From positions 62,001 to 126,000 of the forward strand of contig JAZUGL010000009.1 in the NCBI GenBank assembly GCA_045641165.1: DNA of 64,000 bases, given 5' to 3'. Each line of letters starts with the position of its first letter. Position 1 is the first letter of the stretch. Both the position numbers and the translations under genes were made by a program. Source of the DNA: Hennigella sp045641165. Its GTDB lineage: Bacteria > Bacillota_I > Bacilli_A > Mycoplasmatales > Mycoplasmoidaceae. Below are positions 44,564 to 54,327 of the stretch, one piece after another. Below the pieces are notes generated by a model. The model searched no databases, was not told the origin of the DNA, and was given only the letters and a program-made list of their open reading frames with translations.

Positions 44564-45856
44564 ATGCTAGATATTAATAAAATTCGTAAAGAATTAAAAA
44601 CCGTTAAAGCTAAATTAGGAAGAAGAAGCCAAAGCTGACTTCCTTTAATTGATGAAATTGTTGATTTAGACGAACAATATCGTAAAACTTTAGCTAAACT
44701 TGAAGATTTAAATGCGCAAAAAAACAACATTAGTAAACAAGTTGCTCAAGCCAAAATCAAGAAAGACGAAAAAGAAGCCAAGAAACTAATGTCGCAAGTT
44801 GGTAAGATCAAAACAACTTCGGCTGAATTGCAAAAAAAGAGTTCAACTCTTGAAACTAAACTTCAAGAAAAAATGCTTGGCATTCCTAATTTGCCTCATG
44901 ATTCTGTTCCTACTGGTAAAGACGAAACAGATAATAAAGAAATTAAAAAATGATCTACACCAACAAATTTTAAATTTAAAGCTAAAGCCCACTGAGACTT
45001 AGCTGTTGAAAATGGTTTAGTAGATTTTGACCGTGCAGTTAAACTTACTGGAACAAGATTTACTTGCTATACAAAATATGGCGCAAAACTAATTAGAGCA
45101 TTAATTCAATATACACTTGATTCAAACTCTAATGCAGGATTTCAAGAAATGCTTCCAGCAGTTATTTTAAACTCAAAGAGTTTAACTGGAACTGGACAAT
45201 TACCTAAATTTGAAGAGGATTTATTTAAATTAACTAATGGTTATTATTTATCTCCAACAGCAGAAGTTCAATTAACAAACTATTTCTCTAATGAAATTCT
45301 TCCTGAAAAGAAATTACCTATTAGATTTACAGCTGACACTTGTTGTTTTAGATCTGAAGCTGGTTCAGCTGGTAAAGATACTAAAGGTGTTATTAGACAA
45401 CACCAATTCTATAAAACAGAGATGGTTATTTTATCTAATCCACAAAATTCATATGAACAACACGAATATATGACAAGACAAGCAGAAAAATTACTTGAAG
45501 ATTTAAACTTGCCTTATAGAAGAATTGTTCTTTGTACAGGTGATATGGGTTTTGGCAGTTGCAAAACTTATGATATTGAAGTATGATTGCCATCATACAA
45601 CTCATATAAAGAAATTTCTAGTTGTTCAAACTGTGAAGATTTTCAAGCAAGAAGAATGAAACTTAGATTTAAAGATAAAGATGGTAAGAACCAATATGTT
45701 CACACTTTAAACGGTTCAGGTCTTGCAATAGATAGATTGTGAGCTGCAGTAGTAGAAAACTACCAACAAGCTGACGGAAGTATTTTAATTCCAACTGCAT
45801 TGCAAAAATACATGGGAGGCTTAAAGGTAATACCTCATGGCGACTGGAAAAAATAA
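44564..45856 (+). CDS. serS: Seryl-tRNA synthetase
   Basis: SerS charges tRNA-Ser. The 430-residue class II enzyme has an N-terminal coiled-coil arm (residues about 30-100), motif 2 FRSEAGSAGKDTKGVIRQHQ and motif 3 LNGSGLAIDRLWAA. Five TGA codons encode Trp. It starts the serS-tmk-holB-mnmE run, an order found in M. genitalium. A TATAAT at about 44530 precedes it; the leader has a weak AGAGATAG Shine-Dalgarno. Confidence 0.96.
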
Positions 45857-46511
45857 AAAACACAAAGGTTTATTTATTACTTTTGAAGGACCTGATGGTT
45901 CGGGCAAAACGACAGTTATTCACCAAATATGTCGTATTTTGCTACGCAAATATCCTAACAAAGTTGTTACCACAAGAGAACCTGGCGGTAAAAATAATGC
46001 CATTGCAGAAGATATTAGAAACATTATTTTAAATAAACTTGAATACAAAATTACTCCAATGACTGAAGCCCTTTTGTTTGCTGCAAGTAGATCACAACAT
46101 GTAAGCGACTTCATCAAACCTAATCTTAAAGCCGGAAACATTGTTCTTTGTGACCGTTTTGTTCATTCATCAATTATTTATCAAGGTGTAGCTAGAGGTT
46201 TAGGTTTTGAAACAATTAAAAACATTAACATTTATGCTACTCAAGGTATTAAACCTGATTTAACTTTTATTATTATGTTAGATCCACTAATAGCACAAAA
46301 AAGAATTAGAAGTAATTCTTCCAGAGAGTTTAACAGACTAGATAGAGAAGCTTTAGCAATGCACAAAAAAGTTTATAAAGGTTATCAAGACATGATTAAA
46401 AGATATCGTAAAGAGTTTGTAGTCATTAATGGCAACCAAACACTAGAAAAAGTTGTTGCTGATGTTTTAAAAGTCATTAATGCTAAAATTGCAAAGCATT
46501 ATGGCAAATAA
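45837..46511 (+). CDS. tmk: Thymidylate kinase
   Basis: Tmk phosphorylates dTMP to dTDP. The 224-residue protein has the P-loop EGPDGSGKTTV, TTREPGG, the DRF motif CDRFVHSSIIYQGVARGLG and the LID region RIRSNSSREFNRLDRE. The start ATG lies inside the last codons of serS (20-nt overlap) and the end overlaps holB by 11 nt, so translation is probably coupled. Confidence 0.95.
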   Translation: MATGKNKKHKGLFITFEGPDGSGKTTVIHQICRILLRKYPNKVVTTREPGGKNNAIAEDIRNIILNKLEYKITPMTEALLFAASRSQHVSDFIKPNLKAGNIVLCDRFVHSSIIYQGVARGLGFETIKNINIYATQGIKPDLTFIIMLDPLIAQKRIRSNSSREFNRLDREALAMHKKVYKGYQDMIKRYRKEFVVINGNQTLEKVVADVLKVINAKIAKHYGK

Positions 46512-47298
46512 TCTTTTTAATCAAAAAACTATTCCGCAAGCACTAATAGTTAGGCAAGCACCATTATCTAACTTTGATGCTTTCTTGAAGAAATATTTAA
46601 AATTTCTAATTTGTGATGAACACGGTTGTAACAAATGTATCTGATGTAAGAAAATTGATGCAAACCAATATTGTGATTTAGAAATTGCCGACGGGAAAAC
46701 CCTAAAAAAAGATTATTCTTCTTCTATCATTAAACGTTTTTACAATAGTGGAATTGAAGAAAAAAACATTAGAGTGTATGTGATAAAAAACATTGAATAT
46801 GCTAGAAAAGAAATAGTTAATAGTCTTTTAAAATTTATTGAAGAACCACCAGTTGGTGTGTATGCTGTTTTTACCACAAGAAATTTTAATGCTATTATTC
46901 CAACAATTAGAAGCAGATGCTATAGCATTTATCTAGATAAAGATGATGAAATGATTGATGAAATTTTATCTTCTAAATCTTCTGATATAGAAATTAAAAA
47001 TTTAGCAAAGAAATGTTTTTTTGATTTAGACGAATTAGATAAAAGATATTCAGAGTTTGAAGAATATTTTGATTTAGCTAAAAACTTAGGTTCTAAACAA
47101 AAATTAAATTTTGCAACAGATGGTCTAAATAGTTTTAAGAAAATGAATAAAGATCAAATCTCTTTGTTTATAGAAATTTGTAAACACATGTATAAAAAAT
47201 CGGCCATGGAATTAATTAATATTCAAGACAATTTGTATTTAAATACAAATAAAACACTGGTTTTTTGTAAAATCTTTGATTTGTTAGGAGCTAAATAA
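46501..47298 (+). CDS. holB: DNA polymerase III delta' subunit
   Basis: The 265-residue protein is the delta' subunit of the clamp loader. It has an N-terminal Cys cluster (CDEHGCNKCIWCKKI) resembling the zinc site, VYVIKNIEYARKEIVNSLLKFIEEPP (the delta'/DnaX signature region) and IIPTIRSRCYSI. As expected for delta', no Walker A is seen. Identification is supported by its place between tmk and mnmE. Its stop overlaps the mnmE start (TAATG). Confidence 0.87.
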
Positions 47299-48623
47299 TG
47301 AAAACAATAGTTGCTTTAGCTACAGCCCCATTAAATTGCGCTATCCATATCATCAGAGTTGCTGGTGATGATGCTTTTAAAATAGTTAATAAAGTTTGTA
47401 AGAAGAAAATAATTAAAGAAGGTTATAAAATTGAAAGAAACACAATACTAGATGCAAACAAAAAACCAATCGATGATGTTTTAATTATGAAATTTGTTGC
47501 TCCTAGATCATATACAGGAGAAGACATTATTGAAATTAATTGCCATGGTGGTGTATTTATTGCAAGCAAAATAATTGAATTATTAATTAATGCTGGTGCA
47601 CACTATGCTAAAAGAGGTGAATTTACCCAAAGAGCAGTTTTAAATGGAAAAATTGATTTGTTAAATGCTAATGGAATTAACAATTCAATTAGAGCAACAA
47701 ATCTAAACGCTTTAATGGTTGCCCAAAACTCTGTTAATAACCAATTAACTAAAAAAATAAAATCATTTTTGGAAGAAATTTTTAAATTAATTGGAACTAT
47801 AGAAGTAAATATTGATTATCCAGAGTATGACGGCGTTGATAATGTTGATCACAAAACGCTTGTTAGTAGATTAACAGTATTAAATAAAAAATTGAATGAG
47901 CTTTTAGAACTCTCACAACTAAGTTACAAAATTAATGAAGGTTTTAATGTTGCATTAATTGGTGAACCAAATGTTGGTAAATCTAGTTTATTAAATAAAC
48001 TAATTCATGAAAATAAAGCAATAGTTTCAAATATCCCCGGCACAACAAGAGACATTGTTGAAGGAAAAATTAATTACAAAAACTTAACATTTAATTTTGT
48101 TGATACTGCCGGAATTAGAACAAAAGCAAATGTAATTGAAGCTTTAGGTATCAAAAAAACATATCAACAACTTAACAAAGCTGATTTAATCCTTTTAGTT
48201 TTAGATTCATCAAAAGCACTTTCTAAAAATGAAAAGGCATTAATACAAAAAATTAAAAATAAAAACTATATTATTGTCTTAAACAAATCTGATTTAAAAA
48301 GAAAAAATAAAACAAGTGGTTTCTTATTTTCTTGCAAGAAATCAAAAATTTCTACTCTTATGGATCAAATTGTTAAAAAAGTATATTCATCAGATTTTGC
48401 AAAATCGGACATGGCTTATTTGCAAACAGCAGACCAAATTGGAACATTACAAAAAGCAATTAATAGTATTAACAAAGTTATTTCTCAAACCAAAAATAAA
48501 AAACCAATTGATTTATTAGTTGAAAGTTTGCATGAATCATATCAAGATTTAAATATGTTAATTGGCAATGGTGACCTAGATTTCCTAGACAAATTGTTTG
48601 CTACATTTTGCGTCGGTAAATAA
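47298..48623 (+). CDS. mnmE: tRNA modification GTPase MnmE
   Basis: MnmE, with MnmG, modifies U34 of tRNAs reading NNA/NNG codons. The 441-residue protein has the N-terminal tetrahydrofolate-binding domain (YTGEDIIEINCHGG), G1 GEPNVGKSSL, G2 IPGTTRD, G3 DTAG, G4 NKSD and the C-terminal CVGK that holds the catalytic Cys. Like fhs it depends on one-carbon folates. Confidence 0.97.
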   Translation: MKTIVALATAPLNCAIHIIRVAGDDAFKIVNKVCKKKIIKEGYKIERNTILDANKKPIDDVLIMKFVAPRSYTGEDIIEINCHGGVFIASKIIELLINAGAHYAKRGEFTQRAVLNGKIDLLNANGINNSIRATNLNALMVAQNSVNNQLTKKIKSFLEEIFKLIGTIEVNIDYPEYDGVDNVDHKTLVSRLTVLNKKLNELLELSQLSYKINEGFNVALIGEPNVGKSSLLNKLIHENKAIVSNIPGTTRDIVEGKINYKNLTFNFVDTAGIRTKANVIEALGIKKTYQQLNKADLILLVLDSSKALSKNEKALIQKIKNKNYIIVLNKSDLKRKNKTSGFLFSCKKSKISTLMDQIVKKVYSSDFAKSDMAYLQTADQIGTLQKAINSINKVISQTKNKKPIDLLVESLHESYQDLNMLIGNGDLDFLDKLFATFCVGK

Positions 48624-48627
48624 AAAC

Positions 48628-49218
48628 TTATTTTAAATTTACATATGCTTCTTTGAAATAATCACCAACAGAAAAGGAATTATCAAGTTCAATAATACCT
48701 TTTGAATCTTTAGAAATATTTAATTCACGGTAGCTACACAACATACCTTCAGACTTAAAACCCAAAAGCGAACCGGCAACAATTGCTTTGCCCCTAGGTA
48801 ACATTGTTCCATTTGTTGCAACAACAACTTTTAGACCTTGTTTACAATTAGGGGCACCACAAACTACATCTATTTTTTTAGATTTGATGTCAACAACACA
48901 CTTATGCAAATGAGTTCCCTTAATATCTTCACATTTTTCAATATATCCAACCCTAAAACCGTTGTCAAAATATGAAGATAAATTGGTTCCAACAACTTTT
49001 TCAATGTTTTTAACTAAATCATCAGTTGGAAACAATAAACCATCTTTCAAATTAGGTATATGTTTACTTGCATTTAAAATATTTACAAATTTAATTTGAT
49101 TATTGTCATAACCAACAACTATATCACCATTGGTTTTAATCTCACCAGTTTTACCCAATGATACATTAATAATTAATGTATCATTAAGAGTGTTTTTTTG
49201 ATAAAATAAGTTAAGCAT
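48628..49218 (-). CDS. ytpR: YtpR-family tRNA-binding domain protein
   Basis: This 196-residue protein has the C-terminal tRNA-binding domain also found at the N-terminus of phenylalanyl-tRNA synthetase beta: GYIEKCEDIKGTHLHKCVVD, VVCGAPNCKQGLKVVVA, then a PRGKAIVAGSLLGFKSEGML-like strand. Its biological role is unclear. It ends 4 nt from the convergent mnmE. Its start is 9 nt from a -10 box that overlaps the -10 box of the divergent degV gene. Confidence 0.87.
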   Translation of the reverse strand: MLNLFYQKNTLNDTLIINVSLGKTGEIKTNGDIVVGYDNNQIKFVNILNASKHIPNLKDGLLFPTDDLVKNIEKVVGTNLSSYFDNGFRVGYIEKCEDIKGTHLHKCVVDIKSKKIDVVCGAPNCKQGLKVVVATNGTMLPRGKAIVAGSLLGFKSEGMLCSYRELNISKDSKGIIELDNSFSVGDYFKEAYVNLK

Positions 49219-49227
49219 ATTAAAAAA

Positions 49228-49235
49228 ATTATACT
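49228..49235. promoter_or_regulatory. Overlapping divergent -10 boxes (ytpR / degV)
   Basis: The minus strand reads TATAAT at 49233-49228 and the plus strand TATACT at 49230-49235, sharing four base pairs. Each box is 6-9 nt before a start ATG, so both transcripts would be leaderless and the two promoters should exclude one another. Confidence 0.6.
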
Positions 49236-49241
49236 TTAAAT

Positions 49242-50111
49242 ATGATAGGCTTAAATAACAAAAAAATTGGTTTTATTGTTGATTCTTCAAGCAACATCAA
49301 GAACAATCAATTTGATGATGTTAAAGTTGTTCCGCTTGGTGTGACAATTAAAAGTGGCGATCAAATAAAAACTTACAAAGATGGCATAGATTTTTCCATT
49401 GTTGATTTGCAAAACGCTTTGTTGAATCAAAATGCAGATGTAAAAACATCACAAGCAGCAATGCCTGATATGCTAAAAGTTTGCAGCGAGATGTGCCCAC
49501 AATACGATTACGTTGTAGTTTTACCTATCCATAAAAATTTATCAAGTAACCTAAACACTTGAAAAATGCTAAAAGATGATTTCCCTAATCTTTGTGTTGC
49601 AATGTCATGCGATATTACAATTAGTTTTGCTTGAACAATTGAAGAAATCAAAGATTTCTTGAAAAATAATGAATGTAACGAAGCAAACATTCAAAATTTT
49701 ATAGATACACAAATATTACCTAAGCGTTTTGGTTTCTTAATGGTTGAAGATTTAACTCAATTATCTAAAGGCGGAAGAGTTAGTGGTATTAAAGCAGCAC
49801 TAGCTAAGCTCTTTAAAATTTATCCAATCATTTTGTTTGATGGTAATGGACTAACTAATTTTGATAAAGCAAAAAACAACGAATCATTCTTTCAAATTGT
49901 TGATAGATATCACAATGAAAAATATCCAGGCACAAAAGTTGTAAGAACATTCTTAGCTGTTCCTCCAGGTTATGATAGTTTAGCTAAACAATACATATCA
50001 GATTATCAATCACATTATGGTAACCAACCATATGACGAAACAACATTCCCAGTAGTTGTCATTTGCCACACAGGGCTTAAACACGTTGCAATCTACTTTG
50101 AAGTAAAATAA
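49242..50111 (+). CDS. DegV-family fatty-acid-binding protein
   Basis: DegV (FakB-type) proteins bind a fatty acid and present it to the FakA kinase for phospholipid synthesis. The 289-residue protein has IGFIVDSSSNI, the lipid-site region with KTSQAAMPDM, then FLMVEDLTQLSKGGRVSG and the C-terminal VVICHTGLKHVAIYFEVK-like domain. Three TGA codons encode Trp. A phospholipid acyltransferase is encoded about 3 kb downstream. The start is leaderless. Confidence 0.9.
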
Positions 50112-50138
50112 AAAGAACACCGTTAGGTGTCCTTTTTC
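50112..50138. terminator. Bidirectional terminator
   Basis: AAAAGAACACC pairs with GGTGTCCTTTT with one mismatch and a four-base loop; A- and T-runs flank it. It serves degV and the convergent Trp-rich gene. Confidence 0.8.
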
Positions 50139-50151
50139 TTAAAATAGCAAA

Positions 50152-50475
50152 TTATTTAGCTGCTGCTTTTCTTTCGTTGATTTTTTGTTTTCTAATTTCT
50201 ACTTTTTCCAAGAATTCAATATATTCTTTCTTGTTAGGCATAAATCATTCAGCAGGTGTAGAAGATTGAGCGTATGCATTACACTTTTTAGCTCATGCTT
50301 TTCTTCTAATTTCGTTGTCTTTTTCCTTTTGAGCTGGTCAGAATCATTCAGGGATATTATTTTTATCGTTGTATGTTTCTTGTTTTTGAGCTCAACGGAT
50401 TTTTCTAAATTCTTCTCATTCAGTTTGAGTGAATTTTTTAATTTGAGCTGATGTGTAAGATAAATTATTTTTCAT
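50152..50475 (-). CDS. Small Trp-rich hypothetical protein
   Basis: I do not recognise this 107-residue protein. It is invisible under the standard code, because all of its tryptophans are TGA. It is charged and helical, with two related segments: IPEWFWPAQKEKDNEIRRKA and TPAEWFMPNKKEYIEFLEKV. An earlier EWEEFRKIRWAQKQ may be a third copy. There is no signal or membrane helix. A GGAG lies 11 nt before the ATG, and an A/T-rich promoter region precedes it. The terminator after its stop supports a real gene. Confidence 0.7.
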
Positions 50476-50549
50476 TTCTATCATTCTCCGTTATTTGAGT
50501 TTTGCTATATATTATATATTATAGATATAGGGCAACCGTGCTTTTTTCT

Positions 50550-50568
50550 TTTACTTACTACGTAAGTA
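50550..50568. repeat. 8-bp inverted repeat
   Basis: TTACTTAC and GTAAGTAA flank TAC in the gap between scpB and the Trp-rich gene. There is no T-run on either side, so it may be an operator or RNA element rather than a terminator. Confidence 0.5.
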
Positions 50569-50578
50569 ATAAATAATA

Positions 50579-51136
50579 TTATCTAGAAGAATCAAAGAAA
50601 TTTAAATCTTCATCACTAACGTTAAAGTCAACTTCTTCAATAGGCGGAAGATCTTTTAAAGACTTAATTCCAAACAATTCAAAAAACTTTTGAGTTACAC
50701 CATACAAGTATGGGTTTCCTGGGGTTTCTGCACGACCTAAATTTTCCACTAAACCTAGTTCAACTAATCTATCAACTGCAAAAGATGGATCCATATTTCT
50801 AATTTCTTCTATCTTAGTTCTTGTACATGGTTGGTTATAAGCAATAATAGCTAATGTTTCTAACAAAGCAGGAGTTAAAGGATTTTTAGCTTTGACATTA
50901 ACTAATTTAGCTAAAGCATTAAAATTAGATTCCTTTGTTAAAAGATAATATTTATCACCGAAAACTTTTACACAAAGACCACATTCTTCATCTTTAGACA
51001 TTTTAGTAGCAATATCTTTTAGATATTGTTTGATTTCATTAGTTGGAATATCTAATACTTTTTTAATTGCAGAAAGTTCAATACCTTCTGCACCCATTGT
51101 ATAAAGAATAGATTCGATAATAGATTTATGATTCAT
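50579..51136 (-). CDS. scpB: Segregation and condensation protein B
   Basis: ScpB pairs with ScpA and the SMC ATPase to compact and separate chromosomes. The 185-residue protein has two winged-helix domains, with LTPALLETLAIIAYNQPCTR and VDRLVELGLVENLGRAETPG as family landmarks. It follows scpA by 7 nt. Confidence 0.93.
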   Translation of the reverse strand: MNHKSIIESILYTMGAEGIELSAIKKVLDIPTNEIKQYLKDIATKMSKDEECGLCVKVFGDKYYLLTKESNFNALAKLVNVKAKNPLTPALLETLAIIAYNQPCTRTKIEEIRNMDPSFAVDRLVELGLVENLGRAETPGNPYLYGVTQKFFELFGIKSLKDLPPIEEVDFNVSDEDLNFFDSSR

Positions 51137-51143
51137 ACTACTC

Positions 51144-51908
51144 CTATTTTATTTCAATATATATTTCATCATTAAAAGAATTTTGGGCTAAAGATATGAT
51201 TCCATTTTTTGCTAAATCTAGTAAACAAACAAAGCAAGTTACTAAATATTGATCAGAAAAATGGGATTCATCTATGAGCATAAAAAAATCACTTAGTGCA
51301 TATCTTTTATTTTTTGGATATTTTTTAATAATTTGTTCAATTTCTTTTTCTACTTCTTCAGCAGAAACTTCTTGAACAACAATCTTATGATTGTTGAACA
51401 AGTTTAGTTTTCATTTTTCATAAGCTTTAGCATAACTTTTTTGCAAAGCTAAAAAATTAATTTGATTTGGTAAAGAATAAATGTTCTTGTCAATATTTTT
51501 TTTGATTACTTTCTCTACATCATCAGCTTTTTTAGAAAACATATTTTTTCTTTGTTCATAAAAATTACTTAGTTTAGGAACCAAATCACGATATTTTTTA
51601 TAAAGTAAAATTTGGTTAATCAATTTTTGTCTTTCGGCATCAATTTGGTTTTGTTCTTCTTCAGAAAGTTTAATAGTAAAACTTAAAATAGTTTTAGACT
51701 TCAACCAAATTAATAAACTGGCTGTGTATAAATATTCGCTAGCAACATTAATTTCCAAATCTTTTTGGCCATAAACAAACTTTAAATATTGATCAGCAAC
51801 AGTCAAAATATTAAGATTTTCTATTTCCATCTTGTTTTCTCTAACAAGCGTTAATAGCAAATCCATTGGACCATCATAATCAGATAATTTAAGTTTGAGT
51901 TCTTGCAT
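51144..51908 (-). CDS. scpA: Segregation and condensation protein A
   Basis: ScpA is the kleisin that closes the SMC ring. The 254-residue protein has the N-terminal signature LKLSDYDGPMDLLLTLVREN, then ASEYLYTASLLIWLKSK, and a C-terminal winged helix (TCFVCLLDLAKNGIISLAQ). One TGA encodes Trp. It starts 1 nt after the DHFR-like gene. Confidence 0.93.
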
Positions 51909-51909
51909 G

Positions 51910-52407
51910 TTACATTCCTAAAGAAGTTTTAACCTTTACATAAAACTCTACAGTGTGATCATTTGTTTGACCCTTTTTTAAAATGCTGTAGTGTGAAAAG
52001 TTAATTGCATCGAAAATAGATTGATCGCAAGAAGGCAACTCATCAGTTGTGTAAACAATCAAAAAATCAGCAACTTTATAAAAAATATCAACTAAATTTT
52101 TATCGCCGATGATATAAATATCATCAACTTTGTCTTGGTAGATGGATGTAACTAACTGTGTTTTATTTTCCACAATAGCATTCATGATTGGTGGAATTGA
52201 TTTTTTGTTGTGTTCTGTAAAAATAATGTTTACTCTATTTGGTAAAACTTGTTTGATTGCCGATTTATAAAAGTCGTATGAGTACAAAACATTTCTATGA
52301 TTTGTGATTTCTAAAAAATAATTTCATAATTTTGTTTCTAAAATTTTTGGTTTTGCAATTTCAACCAATTCTTTTTCTTTATTTTGTGCACAAATTAAAT
52401 AAATCAT
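51910..52407 (-). CDS. Divergent dihydrofolate reductase-like protein
   Basis: The 165-residue protein has DHFR length and layout: MIYLICAQNK at the start (family MIxLIwAqd), KLWNYFLEIT where the substrate helix would be, LPNRVNIIFTEH (family lPgRxNiVlT), and DIYIIGDKNLVDIFYKVADF (family GGxxlyxxfl..aD). However, the catalytic Asp of the helix and the MGRKT motif are not recognisable. One TGA encodes Trp. It may be a specialised or inactive reductase. It lies between plsC (1-nt gap) and scpA. Confidence 0.55.
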
Positions 52408-52408
52408 T

Positions 52409-53173
52409 TTATTTTCCTGCTTCCGCCTTTAGTTTTTCATAAGCTTCTCTAATATCATCTTTAATTGACTCCATTAGATATTCTTGCTTTGTATTCAAAT
52501 ATCTATTTGGTTGTACAGGTTTAAGCGCTCTAACATGGATTTCGTGTTTTCCATCTTTATTTTTAGATTTAGAATCTAAGGTTCCATAAATAGCAACAGG
52601 AGCAATAGCAATATAATTTTCCAAAGCGACTTTTAATACAGCCGGCTTAAATTCTCCAAACTCATCTCTTTTAATTCTTGTTCCTTCAGGGAAAACAATA
52701 ACTGAATAACCATCTTTAATTCTTTCAGTTTCTTTTAAATAAGTTTCATAAATGCTTCTTCCATTATCTCTTTGAAGAAACATTCCACCCAATAATTCCA
52801 TTATTCTTCTTACAGGTTTTTTCCTACTTAATTCTGCTTTAGCGATAAAAGTAGTTAAACCCATATGTCCAGATTCATATAAACCAACATAAATCGCAAT
52901 GGGATCGAATGACCCTTTGTGATTTCCAACTACTAATAATGGTTTTTCTGGGAGTTTATCAAAATCTTTTGCAACAACTTCGATATGTTTTAAGTAAAGT
53001 GCTTTTCTAAAAACCTTATATACTGGTTTTAATCTTTCTTCTAGAAACAACTCCTTAGGATTCTTTTTAAATTTCTTTGCTCTTTTGTAAATAGTTAGTA
53101 AATTAAATCCCAAAGCTATTGCAACAAAAATTCATGATAAAGCCCAACCAAGAGTTTTAAAAAACTTTTTCAT
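52409..53173 (-). CDS. plsC: 1-acyl-sn-glycerol-3-phosphate acyltransferase
   Basis: PlsC makes phosphatidic acid from lysophosphatidic acid at the membrane. The 254-residue protein has an N-terminal membrane helix (residues about 5-25), the catalytic NHKGSFDP motif, GGMFLQRDNG and FPEGTRIKRD. A TGA codes for Trp in the first helix, so the true start is ATG 53173. It follows rpsU by 2 nt. Confidence 0.94.
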
Positions 53174-53175
53174 GA

Positions 53176-53343
53176 TTATTTGAATTTTCTTTTTTGAGCG
53201 TTTTTAGATTTTTCTTTTGCTTTAAGACCTGGTCTTAAATAATATGTATGAGCTTGTGCAGCTTTACGAGTTTCAGCAGCGATTCTACTAAATTTCTTCA
53301 TGGCTTCATTTAAGTCGCCATCTTTTACGATTACTTTTTGCAT
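53176..53343 (-). CDS. rpsU: 30S ribosomal protein S21
   Basis: The 55-residue basic protein matches bS21: MQKVIVKDGDLNEAMKKFSR, a helix with Arg/Lys, and a KKRKFK-like end. It is too short for most gene lists. An AAAGGTGGTGA Shine-Dalgarno stretch precedes the ATG. Confidence 0.9.
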   Translation of the reverse strand: MQKVIVKDGDLNEAMKKFSRIAAETRKAAQAHTYYLRPGLKAKEKSKNAQKRKFK

Positions 53344-53382
53344 GTAGATAAATTCACCACCTTTCTCTTATTTTTCTTAATT

Positions 53383-53412
53383 ATATATAAAAAATAAGCC
53401 TACGGCTTATTT
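53383..53412 (-). terminator. Terminator of the ECF S-like gene
   Basis: AAATAAGCC pairs with GGCTTATTT around three bases, with a T-run on the minus strand. The stop codon of the upstream gene lies in the stem. Confidence 0.85.
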
Positions 53413-54327
53413 TGCTTCTCAGGAAGAATTTGACTTGTTGATTAGGGAAATAATTTTTTTATCAAATAAGCAAACAACACCAAAAAAGGCAGTAATTTCA
53501 ACCGGAACCTTAATAGATTCTAATGCAACTCTTGGAATTAAATAGAACATAGAACCATACTTTAAAAAACTTTCAGGAGTTAATCCACCATTTATAAATT
53601 TAAAGTATTCAACTGCAGTTAGTGGTCCTAAAGCGAAACTAAATAGCAAAATAAGAAAGACAACACATGAGCTTGTGTATGTAAAAATAAGAGTTTGATT
53701 GAATTTCTTATTTGAAATTTTGTTTTTAACATTTAAACCAAAAATAACTTCATAAATAACCATAAAAACTAAAATTAAAGACAAAGCAACTCATTTGTAG
53801 ATGCTATAAAACAAACTATATTGAGCATCTGAACCTTGAAAATGTGCATTTGGATTTAGCCAAATTACAATTATCACATATGTTGTAACGGCAAACAGCA
53901 AAACAACAATTTGGCTTATTACTAAATCTGTCATAATGTGTTTATTTTCTTTTTGTTTTCTATATCTATAGAAACTTCCAATTAAACCAGCAACACAACC
54001 AACAATTGGTTCTTGAATAGCATATAGTCAAAATCACACACCACCATGGATAAAAAAAGTTAAAGTATCGGTAATAATTCCACCAAACAACCCAACAACC
54101 GGCCCAAAGTATCATCCCAAAACCATAACAGCTATTCAACCAATAGAAATTGATAAGCTAAATGGTGCTATTGGGATAGAAATAAAACTAAAAACAATTC
54201 TTAATGCTATTAATAAAGCCAACAAGAAAAGCAATCTTGCTGACATAAAAGTCTTTATTGGAGCAAAAGGGAAGAAAAATTTCTTAACACTTATTGCTCT
54301 TTCTTGTTTAGCATTAATTGCTTTCAT
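53407..54327 (-). CDS. ECF transporter S component-like membrane protein
   Basis: The 306-residue protein has about seven membrane helices. After a basic N-terminus it has ARLLFLLALLIALRIVF followed by SLSISIGWIAVMVLGWYFGP and VVGLFGGIITDTLTFFIHGG, a pattern of substrate-binding S components of energy-coupling factor vitamin transporters. In mycoplasmas related proteins are annotated for folate-like vitamins, but the ligand cannot be told here. Trp is encoded by TGA. The start overlaps nothing; it begins 1 nt after the upstream stop. Confidence 0.7.
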
